Below are positions 44,688 to 53,181 of a DNA stretch of 64,000 nucleotides, piece by piece. Position 1 is the first letter of the stretch. The number at the start of each line of letters is the position of its first letter. This DNA comes from CBDDGJ01 sp965199285. GTDB lineage: Bacteria > Pseudomonadota > Alphaproteobacteria > RS24. The DNA lies in contig OZ240687.1 of assembly GCA_965199285.1 (NCBI GenBank), forward strand, positions 496,001-560,000. The letters are read 5' to 3'. The notes below the pieces were generated by a model, which saw only the letters and a list, made by a program, of their open reading frames with translations, was not told where the DNA came from and searched no databases. The position numbers and the translations under genes were made by a program.

Positions 44688-45680
44688 ATGGATATTTTAC
44701 GAACACCAGATGAATGTTTTGAAAATCTTTTCGAATATGATTTCGAAGCGCATTACACAAATCTAACCGCAGCTGATGGCACCTCTTTGCGGATGCACTA
44801 TGTTGATGAGGGGGAAGGTGAGCTTATTTTATGCCTGCATGGACAGCCGAGCTGGTCTTATCTCTATCGAAAAATGATTCCCCTGCTTGTGGCAGCCGGT
44901 TATCGGGTGATTGCGCCTGACCTTATTGGCTTTGGCAAATCAGATAAGCCAGCAGCGCGCGAAAATTATAGCTATGATGCGCATACCGATTGGCTGCAAC
45001 AATTTATTGCAAATCTTGAGCTCACTCATATTAATCTTGTCTGCCAAGATTGGGGCGGGTTGATTGGCTTACGCATTGCGGGGTTGAACCCTGATTTATT
45101 CTCACGCCTCATCATCGCCAATACTGCCTTGCCAGATAATAAGACGGTCACCGCCGAAATTGCGACTATGATGACAGAGGCTTACCCGCATGTGCCCGTG
45201 CCTTCGGCTCGTGATGTGGGTGCTAAGTTTGTAGAAGGCGCGGCGGATGCCTTTTTATATTGGGTAAAGTTTTGCGGGGAGCAGGAAAGTTTCACCCCAA
45301 GGGATGTGTTTTTGCAATTATCAAATATTGATGATGAGCGTGTTTTGGATGGCTATTCAGCTCCCTTCCCGAATGCAGATTATATTGCCGGCGCGCGGCA
45401 ATTTCCATCTCTTGTTCCCTTAATGGCACATCATCAAGCTGATCGGGATAGGAATGATTTGGCCTGGAAAGGGTTGGAGACATTTGAAAGACCGGTTTTA
45501 ACCGCTTTTGCAAATGATGATCCGGTTATGAAAAATGGTGAGATTGCGTTTCAAAAGCGTATTCCGGGCGCAAAAAATATCCCGCATGTGACGATTGAAA
45601 ATGCAGGGCATTTCTTGCAAGAGACGCAACCGCAAGCCCTTTCAGATGCAATTATTCAATTCATCCAAAGCACAGCTTAA
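44688..45680 (+). CDS. Haloalkane dehalogenase (HLD-I, DhlA-like)
   Basis: An alpha/beta hydrolase that replaces halide on alkyl halides with hydroxyl. The nucleophile is Asp121 followed by halide-binding Trp122 in CQDWGGLIGL, matching Asp124-Trp125 of DhlA. The acid Asp (277/278) is in FANDDPVM and the base His308 in NAGHFLQE. HGQPSWSYLYRKM and GFGKSDKP are subfamily I marks, with Gln replacing the usual Glu in HGEP. Trp192 in the cap may be the second halide contact. ATG 44688 follows AAAGGG; an ORF extension upstream overlaps the GST gene. Activity depends on cap residues that cannot be judged by eye. Confidence 0.85.
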   Translation: MDILRTPDECFENLFEYDFEAHYTNLTAADGTSLRMHYVDEGEGELILCLHGQPSWSYLYRKMIPLLVAAGYRVIAPDLIGFGKSDKPAARENYSYDAHTDWLQQFIANLELTHINLVCQDWGGLIGLRIAGLNPDLFSRLIIANTALPDNKTVTAEIATMMTEAYPHVPVPSARDVGAKFVEGAADAFLYWVKFCGEQESFTPRDVFLQLSNIDDERVLDGYSAPFPNADYIAGARQFPSLVPLMAHHQADRDRNDLAWKGLETFERPVLTAFANDDPVMKNGEIAFQKRIPGAKNIPHVTIENAGHFLQETQPQALSDAIIQFIQSTA

Positions 45681-45702
45681 CCATATCCTAATTGTTTAGA
45701 CG

Positions 45703-46767
45703 CTAATTTTTTAAGCGTTCGGGCAGTAATTCCTGCCCGGCTTGTTTCTTGCGTTCAATTTCCTGATAGCTTGCTTCAATATTGGTAAAGCGCTCCGGCG
45801 TGGAGGGGTGAGTGCTATTATAATTTTGCCGCGCATTGGCAGGCGATTCAGCCGCCATACGCCGCCAAAAATAGGCTGTCTCTTTCGCATCTATGCCCGC
45901 GCGCGCCAGCATATACATGCCGACATAATCCGCCTCGCGCTCAAAATCTTGTCCATGTTGCGCCGCCCCCATTTTGGCAAATCCACTTTGCGTGTCAATG
46001 CCATACCCCGCCGCCAACACATCAAAGAAAGTCCCAATCCACATATTTGTTTTTTTCTTGTCAATATGACTTTCCGAATTATGCGCCAGCTCATGCGCAA
46101 TCACGAGCTGTAGCTCTTTATCATTTTCGGCAAATCGCATCATGCCCGTGGTGATATAAATCGCCTCGCCATCGGCATAAGCATTGCGCGCATCAGAATT
46201 GACAAGCCGCACCGGATAGCTGCAAATCTCAACCGGCGTAAGGGTTCTGGATATTATCTTGTCTCCCCTTTGCACGGTCATATCAATCTTATCGCGCTCT
46301 TCAAAAGATGCCCTGACCACATGAAAAAAGGTTTTTTGCCCCCCTACCCCTGCATCAATGTCTTGCCCTTGAACGGCAGTGATAATATCACCTTTTTGCA
46401 AGCCCGCCGCTGCCGCCGGGCCCAACGCATAAGTAATGCGCAGCTGATTATCAATCCCCAATGCGCCTGCCACGCTTCGATACTGATTGGGCAAATTATC
46501 CCGCACTATCGTGTTCACCCCAATGGAAGGGACAATCGTACCCCCGCATAAAGCGGCATTATGCGATAAAATCGGCCATGCCAGCCGGTTCAATCGTTCC
46601 GCCCGCTCTAGGTTTAAGCGCAAAGCAAGCTCATATTGTTTTTTGCGCTCTTCGCCTATCGCATCACTGCCCCCGCGCGCAATTTGTGTGGTTGGCGCGG
46701 CACATGCGACCAAAACCATAGAAAGAGCGATAAACACAAAAATATTTTTTTTATACATTAAACGCAT
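45703..46767 (-). CDS. M48 metalloprotease lipoprotein with PDZ domain
   Basis: A lipobox (VLVACA, Cys at about residue 22) follows an 18-residue hydrophobic run, so it is a probable periplasmic lipoprotein. A PDZ domain (about 90-180, GPAAAAGLQKGDIITAVQGQ) precedes the zinc motif HELAHNSESH (about 225) and EREAD third ligand. The order PDZ-before-M48 is uncommon compared with TPR-bearing BepA at 7024. The start overlaps the acyl-CoA dehydrogenase stop by 17 bp. GGGAAT supports MRLMYKK as start; MYKK (46758) is possible. Confidence 0.85.
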   Translation of the reverse strand: MRLMYKKNIFVFIALSMVLVACAAPTTQIARGGSDAIGEERKKQYELALRLNLERAERLNRLAWPILSHNAALCGGTIVPSIGVNTIVRDNLPNQYRSVAGALGIDNQLRITYALGPAAAAGLQKGDIITAVQGQDIDAGVGGQKTFFHVVRASFEERDKIDMTVQRGDKIISRTLTPVEICSYPVRLVNSDARNAYADGEAIYITTGMMRFAENDKELQLVIAHELAHNSESHIDKKKTNMWIGTFFDVLAAGYGIDTQSGFAKMGAAQHGQDFEREADYVGMYMLARAGIDAKETAYFWRRMAAESPANARQNYNSTHPSTPERFTNIEASYQEIERKKQAGQELLPERLKN

Positions 46768-48517
46768 CTATTCCCATATCATCGAAACAATCATAGCCGG
46801 TTTTAACAGCCGCAAGCAAGCCCGCATGGGCGCTTAAAATATTCGATGCGAAAAAATGCGCCGTATTTGCTTTGCGGCTATGAAAATTTTCTGATACGCC
46901 GCCTGCTGCCATCGCCCCGCGTGCGAGATAATGCCCGCCTGCACAAAGCGAAAACAAACGCAAATAAGGGCTCGCTGCCGCCATTGCCTCTGCTGTGTTT
47001 TGGTCTTTCAACTGTTCAGTGAGAAACAGGCTTGCCGCTTGCAAATCATTGAGCGCCTTATCTAAATATCCGGCAATTTCAGATAAGCGCTTATCATTAT
47101 GATGTTGACATTGATCGACAGTCTCACGCATTTCTGCAATAAAGTGCTGCACTGTATCGCCATTATTGAGGGGCAGTTTACGCCCCACCAAATCAGCAGC
47201 CTGAATACCATTTGTGCCTTCATAAATAGTGAGAATACGGGCATCGCGAATAAATTGCGCCGCGCCGGTTTCTTCCATAAAGCCCATGCCGCCATGCACA
47301 TTCGCGCCAATGCCGGCAACCTCATTGGCAATATCAGTGCTAAAGGCTTTTGAAAGCGGGGTAAGCAAATCATTTTTTGCCTTAGCATCCCTATCGCCAT
47401 GCGTGGCCAAATCCGCACAGACCGCATTTTCATAGCAAATCGCGCGGGCGGCATCGGTAAGGGCGCGCATGGTCAAAAGCTGCCGCCTGACATCCGGGTG
47501 TTCAATAATCGCGACGCTGTCCTCCCCTTCGCCAGAAACATGCCGCCCTTGTTTGCGCTCGCGCGCGTAAGCAAAGGCTTTTTGGGTTGCCAGTTCCGAA
47601 AGCCCAACCCCTTGCAAGCCAACATGCAGGCGGGCATTATTCATCATTGTGAACATGCACGCCATGCCTTTATGTTCAGGGCCAAGCAGCCAGCCCGTCG
47701 CACCGCCTGTATCTTCACCATAAGCCATCACGCAAGTGGGGCTGGCGTGAATCCCCAATTTTTCTTCCAAGCCAATCGCTTTCACATCATTGGCCGCACT
47801 CGGATTACCATTTTCATCGAGTAGAAACTTTGGTACCAAAAACAAAGAAATCCCCTTCGTGCCAGCAGGCGCATCGGGGGTGCGCGCCAAGACAAGATGA
47901 ATGATATTTTCGGTCATATCATGGTCGCCATAAGTGATATAAATTTTAGTGCCGGAAATTTTATAACTGCCATCGTCTTGCGGCATGGCTTTGGCGCGAA
48001 TGGCCCCAACATCTGAACCCGCTTGCGGTTCGGTAAGGTTCATGGTCGCCGCCCATTCGCCGCTAATCAGTTTGGGCAAATATTGCTGCTTTTGGGCATC
48101 CGACCCATGCGCACTTAGTGCTTCAGCACCACCATTTGAAAGCACCTGACAGAGCTGCAAAGACATATTACTATTCATCATTTCAAACACGGCATTGGAA
48201 AGGGCGAGCGGCAGCCCCTGCCCTCCATATTCAGGCTCACCGGTAAGCGCACTCCAGCCTGCTTCACAATATTGACGATAGGCATCAATAAATTCTTGCG
48301 GCATTTTCACGCCTGTTTCAGTGAGTTGCGGCGGGTTGTGGTCGCCCACAACATTAAGCGGTGCAACCAGCTGGCTTGCAAATTTCCCTGCTTCTTCAAG
48401 AATGGCATGCAATAGCTCTTCGTTCAAATCCTCATAATGCCCGCTTGCAATGAGCCGCCCGAAACCAGCCTCTTCCATAAGGGCGAATTTAATTTCTTCT
48501 ATGGGCGCGTTATACAT
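46751..48517 (-). CDS. Acyl-CoA dehydrogenase, large DmdC-type
   Basis: The 588-residue length, N-terminal extension and C-terminal helical domain place it in the branch that includes DmdC, the 3-methylmercaptopropionyl-CoA dehydrogenase of DMSP breakdown. Motifs are MNLTEPQAGSDVGAIRAKA, ISGTKIYITYGDHD and the catalytic Glu in IYEGTNGIQAADLVGRKL (key piece IYEGTNGIQ). Other members of the branch take medium or long acyl-CoAs, so a DMSP role is only possible; dmdA, dmdB and dmdD are not seen in this window. Confidence 0.9.
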   Translation of the reverse strand: MYNAPIEEIKFALMEEAGFGRLIASGHYEDLNEELLHAILEEAGKFASQLVAPLNVVGDHNPPQLTETGVKMPQEFIDAYRQYCEAGWSALTGEPEYGGQGLPLALSNAVFEMMNSNMSLQLCQVLSNGGAEALSAHGSDAQKQQYLPKLISGEWAATMNLTEPQAGSDVGAIRAKAMPQDDGSYKISGTKIYITYGDHDMTENIIHLVLARTPDAPAGTKGISLFLVPKFLLDENGNPSAANDVKAIGLEEKLGIHASPTCVMAYGEDTGGATGWLLGPEHKGMACMFTMMNNARLHVGLQGVGLSELATQKAFAYARERKQGRHVSGEGEDSVAIIEHPDVRRQLLTMRALTDAARAICYENAVCADLATHGDRDAKAKNDLLTPLSKAFSTDIANEVAGIGANVHGGMGFMEETGAAQFIRDARILTIYEGTNGIQAADLVGRKLPLNNGDTVQHFIAEMRETVDQCQHHNDKRLSEIAGYLDKALNDLQAASLFLTEQLKDQNTAEAMAAASPYLRLFSLCAGGHYLARGAMAAGGVSENFHSRKANTAHFFASNILSAHAGLLAAVKTGYDCFDDMGIDAFNV

Positions 48518-48656
48518 TTTATCCTCTTAAAAACCGTCTCGCAAAATGCCACTAATGATAGGGATTTTCAAGCCCTCCCCTCATATATCTAGTATTTATA
48601 ATTTGCTTCCGCAGATTTTTTTTGTAAACTGTTAAGCATAAAAAGGGATTAATAAG

Positions 48657-49271
48657 ATGATTAAAAGGGAAAATGGCTATGCGCTTGCGCCGCAAAATTT
48701 CTGGCGCTTTATCGCCCTCATGCTGGTGGCGCATTTGATTTTGGCGGTTTTTATTTTTGAAGGCGGCACGGCAATCACAACAGAGACCTATCAATTATGG
48801 ACACGTTATACCGCCCGCCTCTCTTTTCCATTTTTCTTTTTCGCCTTTATTGCGGGGCCTTTATATGAGTTAAGCCAATCTAGGGCGGCTCTCTTTATCC
48901 GCCGCAATCGCCGTAATTTCGGGGTGAGTTTTGCGGTCTCGCATCTTATTCATCTGGTTGCGATTATCCTTTATTTTATCAACCTCCAAACCATCCCCGA
49001 TATGGTGACGCTTATTTTGGGAGGCGGTGCTTATCTTGCCATGCTCGCCATGCTGTTTACCTCCACCGATGCGGCTTTACGCAAATTAGGAAAAGTAAAA
49101 TGGGGACGCTTACATAAATTCGGCATATATTATCTGGCAATCGGGTTTACCAATAGCTATACAGGCAGGTTTTTCGATAATCCGAGCCTGTTTGAAATCA
49201 TTTTAGCCGCCACCATTTGGCTCGGCTGGACGGTACGGCTTGCCGCTTTTATCAAAACCCGCACTGGATGA
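48657..49271 (+). CDS. Ferric-reductase-like transmembrane protein
   Basis: About five to six helices over 204 residues. Paired His in SHLIHL and a His in RLHKFGIYYLA could bind haem as in MsrQ or ferric reductase domains. It lacks the flavin or NAD(P)-binding half, so it probably hands electrons to a partner. It is divergent from the acyl-CoA dehydrogenase, with 139 bp between. No partner gene is adjacent. Confidence 0.77.
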   Translation: MIKRENGYALAPQNFWRFIALMLVAHLILAVFIFEGGTAITTETYQLWTRYTARLSFPFFFFAFIAGPLYELSQSRAALFIRRNRRNFGVSFAVSHLIHLVAIILYFINLQTIPDMVTLILGGGAYLAMLAMLFTSTDAALRKLGKVKWGRLHKFGIYYLAIGFTNSYTGRFFDNPSLFEIILAATIWLGWTVRLAAFIKTRTG

Positions 49272-49299
49272 TTAGAGGGGAGAGATGTGGTAGCCCACA

Positions 49300-49443
49300 A
49301 ATAGTTTCGCTGCATCTTGCGAGATATTGCATGGAAAAAGAAAGGCTTGCGACTGCAAGCCCGCCGCCATCTTTTGTGATAAATTGCGGCGCGCCCGTGC
49401 AGGTATCATGAGCGTAAGCGAATGATTACCGTGAACGAGAAAA
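49300..49443. repeat. Intergenic hairpin element, copy 2 (interrupted)
   Basis: AATAGTTTCGC (49300-49310), CCCGTG (49394-49399), an imperfect palindrome (TCATGAGCGTAAGCGAATGA), and GTGAACGAGAAA (49431 onward) repeat the order seen at 9258-9316. Here about 80 bp, including a terminator hairpin, stand between the first and second words. Confidence 0.42.
49334..49361 (-). terminator. Rho-independent terminator, minus strand
   Basis: A perfect 7-bp stem (GGCTTGC, loop of 4, GCAAGCC; 49344-49361) is followed on the minus strand by TTTCTTTTTC (49343-49334). It would end transcription coming from the structured region or from the GST gene at 49816-50433. Confidence 0.75.
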
Positions 49444-49755
49444 TGGTGCCGGGGGTCTAGTGGATTATCTTTCAGTTTCCAGAGTCTTTTTAACTTGCGC
49501 CTTTTGTATAGGACTCCCACCCCGACATTATATAGTGAGATGGCAACCAAGGCTTCCCTTAAAAAGAAACCATTGGTGCCGGGGTGTTCAAATAACCAAT
49601 ACAGTTAATCGGCCGCGACGTTTTTACCGCAGGCGGCTATTTTATAGCGCCGCCACCCCAGCGCTAAGCTAGGATGGAAAATTATTTATAGCTGTTGCCA
49701 ACAGCCAAACTGTATTGGGAGATTTGAATCCCCTTGGGTCGGATATTTCCAGCAC
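49334..49755 (-). ncRNA. Candidate structured RNA with two tRNA-acceptor-like units
   Basis: The 544-bp gap 49272-49815 has no credible gene but is dense in paired sequence. On the minus strand, unit 1 (49662-49574) begins GCTGGGGTGGCGG and ends ACCCCGGCACCA; unit 2 (49526-49444) begins GTCGGGGTGGGAG and ends CCCCCGGCACCA. In each the ends pair over 7-8 bp and leave ACCA single-stranded, like tRNA-Leu termini, but neither contains a proper T-arm. Unit 1 encloses a hairpin (49632-49654). Upstream, a T-arm-like GGGGATTCAAATCTCCC and an 11-bp arm CCAATACAGTT pair with AACTGTATTGG inside unit 1, offering a rival fold. A 6-bp hairpin sits at 49691-49705. The boundaries are the predicted promoter and terminator. 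Confidence 0.4.
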
Positions 49756-49762
49756 TGCAAGC

Positions 49763-49790
49763 AGACTATCATAAACGGAAAAAATGTCAA
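49763..49790 (-). promoter_or_regulatory. Candidate promoter for the structured RNA
   Basis: On the minus strand TTGACA (49790-49785) and TAGTCT (49768-49763) are separated by 16 bp. The predicted start is near 49755, just ahead of the paired segments. It is also 26 bp beyond the stop of the GST gene on the same strand. Confidence 0.42.
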
Positions 49791-49815
49791 AGAAAGAAAG
49801 CTATTTAACTTCGTC

Positions 49816-50433
49816 TTATTTAATTTCGCCTAAGCCCTCATAAGCCAAAACCCGCTCAATATAAGCGATGACATGCGGATAATCATCAATCGGATGCGCG
49901 ACTTTAGCAAAATAAGCAACAAATGCCACAAACACAATATCGGCATAAGAAAAGCGTTTGCCGCACAGAAAATCACGCCCATCCGCAAGCTGCGTGTTAA
50001 ACCATGCCAGCCCATCATTTGCCATGGATTGTGATGGTGCGGAAATATCCTCATAAATCGGGATGCGACCGGTGAAAAACGGAACCGCCTTCCCATGCCG
50101 AAAGCCATTCGCCATTGGCAATATCACCATAATATCGGCGCGGCGCGCCCACATGCGGGTCTCGGCGCGCTCTTGCGCGGTTGCGCCCACCAAAACCGGA
50201 TCCGGCTTTAGCTCTTCAAAATATTCAATCATCGCGGTAATCTCGGTGATTAATCCCTCATCTGTAACCAGCGCCGGTAATTGTCCGGCAGGGTTAATTT
50301 TCAAAAATTCATCGCCGCGATTTTCGCCCTCCAATAAATCAATCTCAACCCGTTCAACCTCAATTTTTTTCAAATGCAATGCCCAGTCAATCGCACGTGG
50401 ATTGGGCGCCCGCGGCGCGGTATAAAGTTTCAT
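49816..50433 (-). CDS. Glutathione S-transferase family protein
   Basis: A 205-residue GST with the N-terminal thioredoxin fold (KLYTAPRAPNPRAIDWAL, cis-Pro in GQLPALV, EITAMIEYFEEL for glutathione) and helical C-terminal domain (FSYADIVFVAFV). It shares little with the GST at 43991 beyond the fold, so these are separate subfamilies. Its Pro-Asn-Pro near residue 10 is where Ser or Cys is often catalytic. The substrate is unknown. The structured non-coding region follows directly. Confidence 0.88.
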   Translation of the reverse strand: MKLYTAPRAPNPRAIDWALHLKKIEVERVEIDLLEGENRGDEFLKINPAGQLPALVTDEGLITEITAMIEYFEELKPDPVLVGATAQERAETRMWARRADIMVILPMANGFRHGKAVPFFTGRIPIYEDISAPSQSMANDGLAWFNTQLADGRDFLCGKRFSYADIVFVAFVAYFAKVAHPIDDYPHVIAYIERVLAYEGLGEIK

Positions 50434-50456
50434 GAAATCCCTCCCTTAATCATAGC

Positions 50457-50792
50457 TTATAAATGGTCTACCCATATTGTTATAGTCACATCATCGCCTA
50501 TTTCAAGATTTTCTTTTTTGCGAATTGCGCCTTTAATCAGCAGCATATAGGCTTTTGATTTGCGCATATAAAATAAAGAGCTTGCCCATTTTTGCTTGCC
50601 GATTTGGGCTTGAATTTTCACACTATCCCAGCCGCGTTTTTCCTTGCCGCTGCCGGTGATAAATCTTATCTCGCCCGATAGCTCTTCCGATAAATGCACT
50701 AAATAATATGTTGCCTTACCTTGTTTGCCTTGTCGCAAGGGGGCAGAAAATTCATAAATATTATACCCCGCATATGGTTGCGATTGGCTCAT
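50457..50792 (-). CDS. DUF1905 domain protein
   Basis: A 111-residue beta-rich protein matching DUF1905 by its pattern: opening YEFSAPL, middle WDSVKIQAQIGKQKWASSLFY (key piece VKIQAQIGKQKW), and ending RKKENLEIGDDVTITIWVDHL (key piece EIGDDVTITI). The family has no settled function. It stops 23 bp before the GST start and begins at the base after the dioxygenase stop, so all three share a transcript. Confidence 0.77.
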   Translation of the reverse strand: MSQSQPYAGYNIYEFSAPLRQGKQGKATYYLVHLSEELSGEIRFITGSGKEKRGWDSVKIQAQIGKQKWASSLFYMRKSKAYMLLIKGAIRKKENLEIGDDVTITIWVDHL

Positions 50793-51629
50793 TTATGCGG
50801 CGCGGTCAAAATAAGGTTTATCGCCGGCAATCGTCACCCGTTCCATCACCCGCACGGCCGGAAAATAATCAGACGCGGCAAAATGCTGGCAGGCGCGATT
50901 ATCCCAAAATGCGAGCGAGCCTTCCCGCCACCGAAACCGACATTGCAGCTCCGGATTCCAAGCCGTGAGATAAAGCTCTTCCAACAGCGCCGCGCTTTCT
51001 TCTGCCGCCATATCTTTTATATGCGAGGTAAATGCCCCATTCACATAAAGCACCCGCTTTTTGGTTTCGGGATGGGTGCGCACCACCGGATGCTCCATTG
51101 GCGGATATGTTTCATAAAGCTCTTCTGGCGATTTATTGAGGCGGCGCGCAAATACCCGCGCAATATCATGCACAGCGGTGAGGGTTTCAATCCGCTCTTT
51201 CATCTCATCCGACAAGCGGTCATAAGCGCCTGTCATGCTGGCGAACAAAGTATCGCCGCCGGTTGGCGGAATTTCAATCGCCCGCAAAATTGACCCCAAA
51301 GACGGGCATTCTCGCCATGTCACATCCGAATGCCACATATTTTCAGAGCCGCGCGAATTGGCGCCATGCGCAATCCGTAAAATTTCAGGGCATGGCTGGT
51401 CTTTTGGGGTTGCCGGATGAATTTCCAATTCACCAAAGCGGCGGGCAAACTCAATATGCTGCGCTTGGCTGATTTTCTGGTCGCGAAAAAACACCACTTG
51501 ATAATTTAGCAAAGCGTGGCGCACCTCTTTAATCAGCGCGTCATCTGGTTGCGATAAATCCGCACCGATAAGCTCCGCCCCTATCGCAGGGGTAAGCGGT
51601 TGCGGGGTAAATCTGGTAAATTCATCCAT
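50793..51629 (-). CDS. TauD/TfdA-family Fe(II)/2-oxoglutarate dioxygenase
   Basis: The 278-residue enzyme has the iron facial triad: His100 and Asp102 in MWHSDVTW, and the distal His in WDNRACQHFA. The 2-oxoglutarate-binding segments GGDTLFASM and the Arg near the C terminus (RVMERVTI) are present. Family members release sulfite from taurine or hydroxylate aryloxy acids, alkyl sulfates and others. No sulfonate transporter genes are adjacent. It lies 13 bp after the flavin oxidoreductase gene. Confidence 0.92.
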   Translation of the reverse strand: MDEFTRFTPQPLTPAIGAELIGADLSQPDDALIKEVRHALLNYQVVFFRDQKISQAQHIEFARRFGELEIHPATPKDQPCPEILRIAHGANSRGSENMWHSDVTWRECPSLGSILRAIEIPPTGGDTLFASMTGAYDRLSDEMKERIETLTAVHDIARVFARRLNKSPEELYETYPPMEHPVVRTHPETKKRVLYVNGAFTSHIKDMAAEESAALLEELYLTAWNPELQCRFRWREGSLAFWDNRACQHFAASDYFPAVRVMERVTIAGDKPYFDRAA

Positions 51630-51642
51630 TGAAGCATCCCTT

Positions 51643-52746
51643 CTAAATCAGCGTTTCCATTGCTTTTCTTGTGTAAGGGGTGATGTCATCCATCCGCCCA
51701 TCACGAATTTTATGCGCCCATTCGGGTTCGGATAATAAAATCCGCCCCACCGCGACCAAATCAAACTCGCCTGCTTCCAGCCGCGTCACCAGTCTATCAA
51801 TGGGCGCGACCGCCGCTTCCTCTCCCTCGACCAGCGCTTTGACAAATTCGCCATCCAGCCCCACCGAGCCAACCGTGATGGACGGTAAGCCGGAAAGTTG
51901 TTTCACCCAACCGGCGAGGTTCATATCCGAGCCTTCAAATTCAGCTTCCCAAAACCGGCGGGTCGAGCAATGGAAACTATCAATCCCCGCCTCCATCATC
52001 GGCTGGAGGAACGCTTTTAACTGGTCTGGTGTTTGCGCCAAACGGCTCTCATAATCCTGCTGCTTCCATTGTGAAAAGCGGATAATGAGCGGGAAATCAG
52101 CACCCGTCTCACGCCGCACCGCGCGAATAATTTCGGCCGCGAATTTTGTCCGCGCCACCATATCGCCGCCCCATTCATCATCGCGCTGATTAGTGCCATC
52201 CCAGAAAAATTGGTCAATCAGATAGCCATGCGCGCCATGCAATTCAGCCCCATCAAAGCCGCGCTTTTTCGCATCCCCACAAGCCCGCGCATAAGCATCA
52301 ACCAAATCTTCAACCGCCGCTTTAGAAAGCGGTTGCGAGTTTTCACGACCGGGATATTTCAAACCAGACGGCGAAGAGGTTGGCGCGTCGGGATAAGGGC
52401 CTTTACCCGGATCACGCATCGCGCCTTGATGCCAGATTTGCGGCATAATCAGCCCGCCTGCCGCATGCACTTCATCAGCGACTTTCTGCCAAGCGGATAG
52501 CGCATCTTCACCATGAAAGCGCGGCACATTAGGGTCATTACTGGCGGCAGGGTCATCAATCACCGTTCCCTCCGTGATGATGAGCCCAACCCCGCCTTCG
52601 GCGCGGCGGCGATAATAGGCGGCAACTTCATCAGTAGGAACCCCACCAGGTGATTGGCTGCGCGTCATCGGTGCCATCACAATGCGGTTTGGCAATTCTA
52701 AACCGTTTAACGTAAATGGCGTAAATAAGGCTTCATAATGTGACAT
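51643..52746 (-). CDS. NADH:flavin oxidoreductase, Old Yellow Enzyme family
   Basis: A 367-residue TIM-barrel FMN enzyme. The opening LFTPFTLNGLELPNRIVMAPMTR, here LPNRIVMAPMTRS, and AELHGAHGYLIDQFF are typical, with the substrate-binding His and Asn positions in ELHGAHG. Members reduce activated C=C bonds or demethylate amines. No iron-sulfur or pyridine-nucleotide domain follows, so this is the short form. It begins a leftward operon of four. Confidence 0.91.
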   Translation of the reverse strand: MSHYEALFTPFTLNGLELPNRIVMAPMTRSQSPGGVPTDEVAAYYRRRAEGGVGLIITEGTVIDDPAASNDPNVPRFHGEDALSAWQKVADEVHAAGGLIMPQIWHQGAMRDPGKGPYPDAPTSSPSGLKYPGRENSQPLSKAAVEDLVDAYARACGDAKKRGFDGAELHGAHGYLIDQFFWDGTNQRDDEWGGDMVARTKFAAEIIRAVRRETGADFPLIIRFSQWKQQDYESRLAQTPDQLKAFLQPMMEAGIDSFHCSTRRFWEAEFEGSDMNLAGWVKQLSGLPSITVGSVGLDGEFVKALVEGEEAAVAPIDRLVTRLEAGEFDLVAVGRILLSEPEWAHKIRDGRMDDITPYTRKAMETLI

Positions 52747-52832
52747 TTTTCTTTCTCCCCATTGGCATATATATAAAATAACTGTAAGCTATGTAGAAAT
52801 TTTTTCAATAAATGTTTTTATGAATGTGACTT

Positions 52833-53162
52833 ATGAAAGAGAAAAAAGCAAAATATCAAATTGGTGATGTTGTTAAGCATCGGATTTTCCCGTTTCGCGG
52901 CGTGATTTTTGATGTTGACCCGCAATTTAATAATACGGAAGAATGGTGGTTGTCTATCCCGCCGGAGGTGCGCCCTCGTAAAGACCAGCCTTTTTATCAC
53001 GTATTGGCAGAAAATGAAAAAACTGAATATACCGCCTATGTTTCGGAACAAAACTTGCTCTATGATACCAGCGCCCAGCCCTTACGGCATCCGCAAATAG
53101 ATATGATTTTCGGCACGTTTGATGGTCAGCGCTATATGTTACGGGAACCGAGATTGCATTAA
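52833..53162 (+). CDS. hspQ: Heat shock protein HspQ
   Basis: HspQ is a small hemimethylated-DNA-binding-like protein that regulates Lon protease in enterobacteria. The 109 residues have the family parts QIGDVVKHRIFPFRGVIFDVDP (key piece HRIFPFRGVIFDVDP), QPFYHVLAEN and YVSEQNL. A GCGTATACGC-like palindrome follows the stop. It is divergent from the OYE gene and begins a cluster of five rightward genes. Confidence 0.9.
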   Translation: MKEKKAKYQIGDVVKHRIFPFRGVIFDVDPQFNNTEEWWLSIPPEVRPRKDQPFYHVLAENEKTEYTAYVSEQNLLYDTSAQPLRHPQIDMIFGTFDGQRYMLREPRLH

Positions 53163-53181
53163 GGCGTATACGCATATTCAA

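Noticed and set aside
49334..49755. Two-piece permuted tmRNA
   Set aside because: The order of pairing arms and CCA ends recalls a permuted tmRNA, but no tag frame, no GGGGCTG/CAGCTCC acceptor and no pseudoknot pattern could be found.
49334..49755. RNase P RNA, 6S RNA or SRP RNA
   Set aside because: The conserved words of these RNAs (for example GAGGAAAGTCCGGGC or GGTCCGGAAGGAAGCA-type) are absent on either strand.
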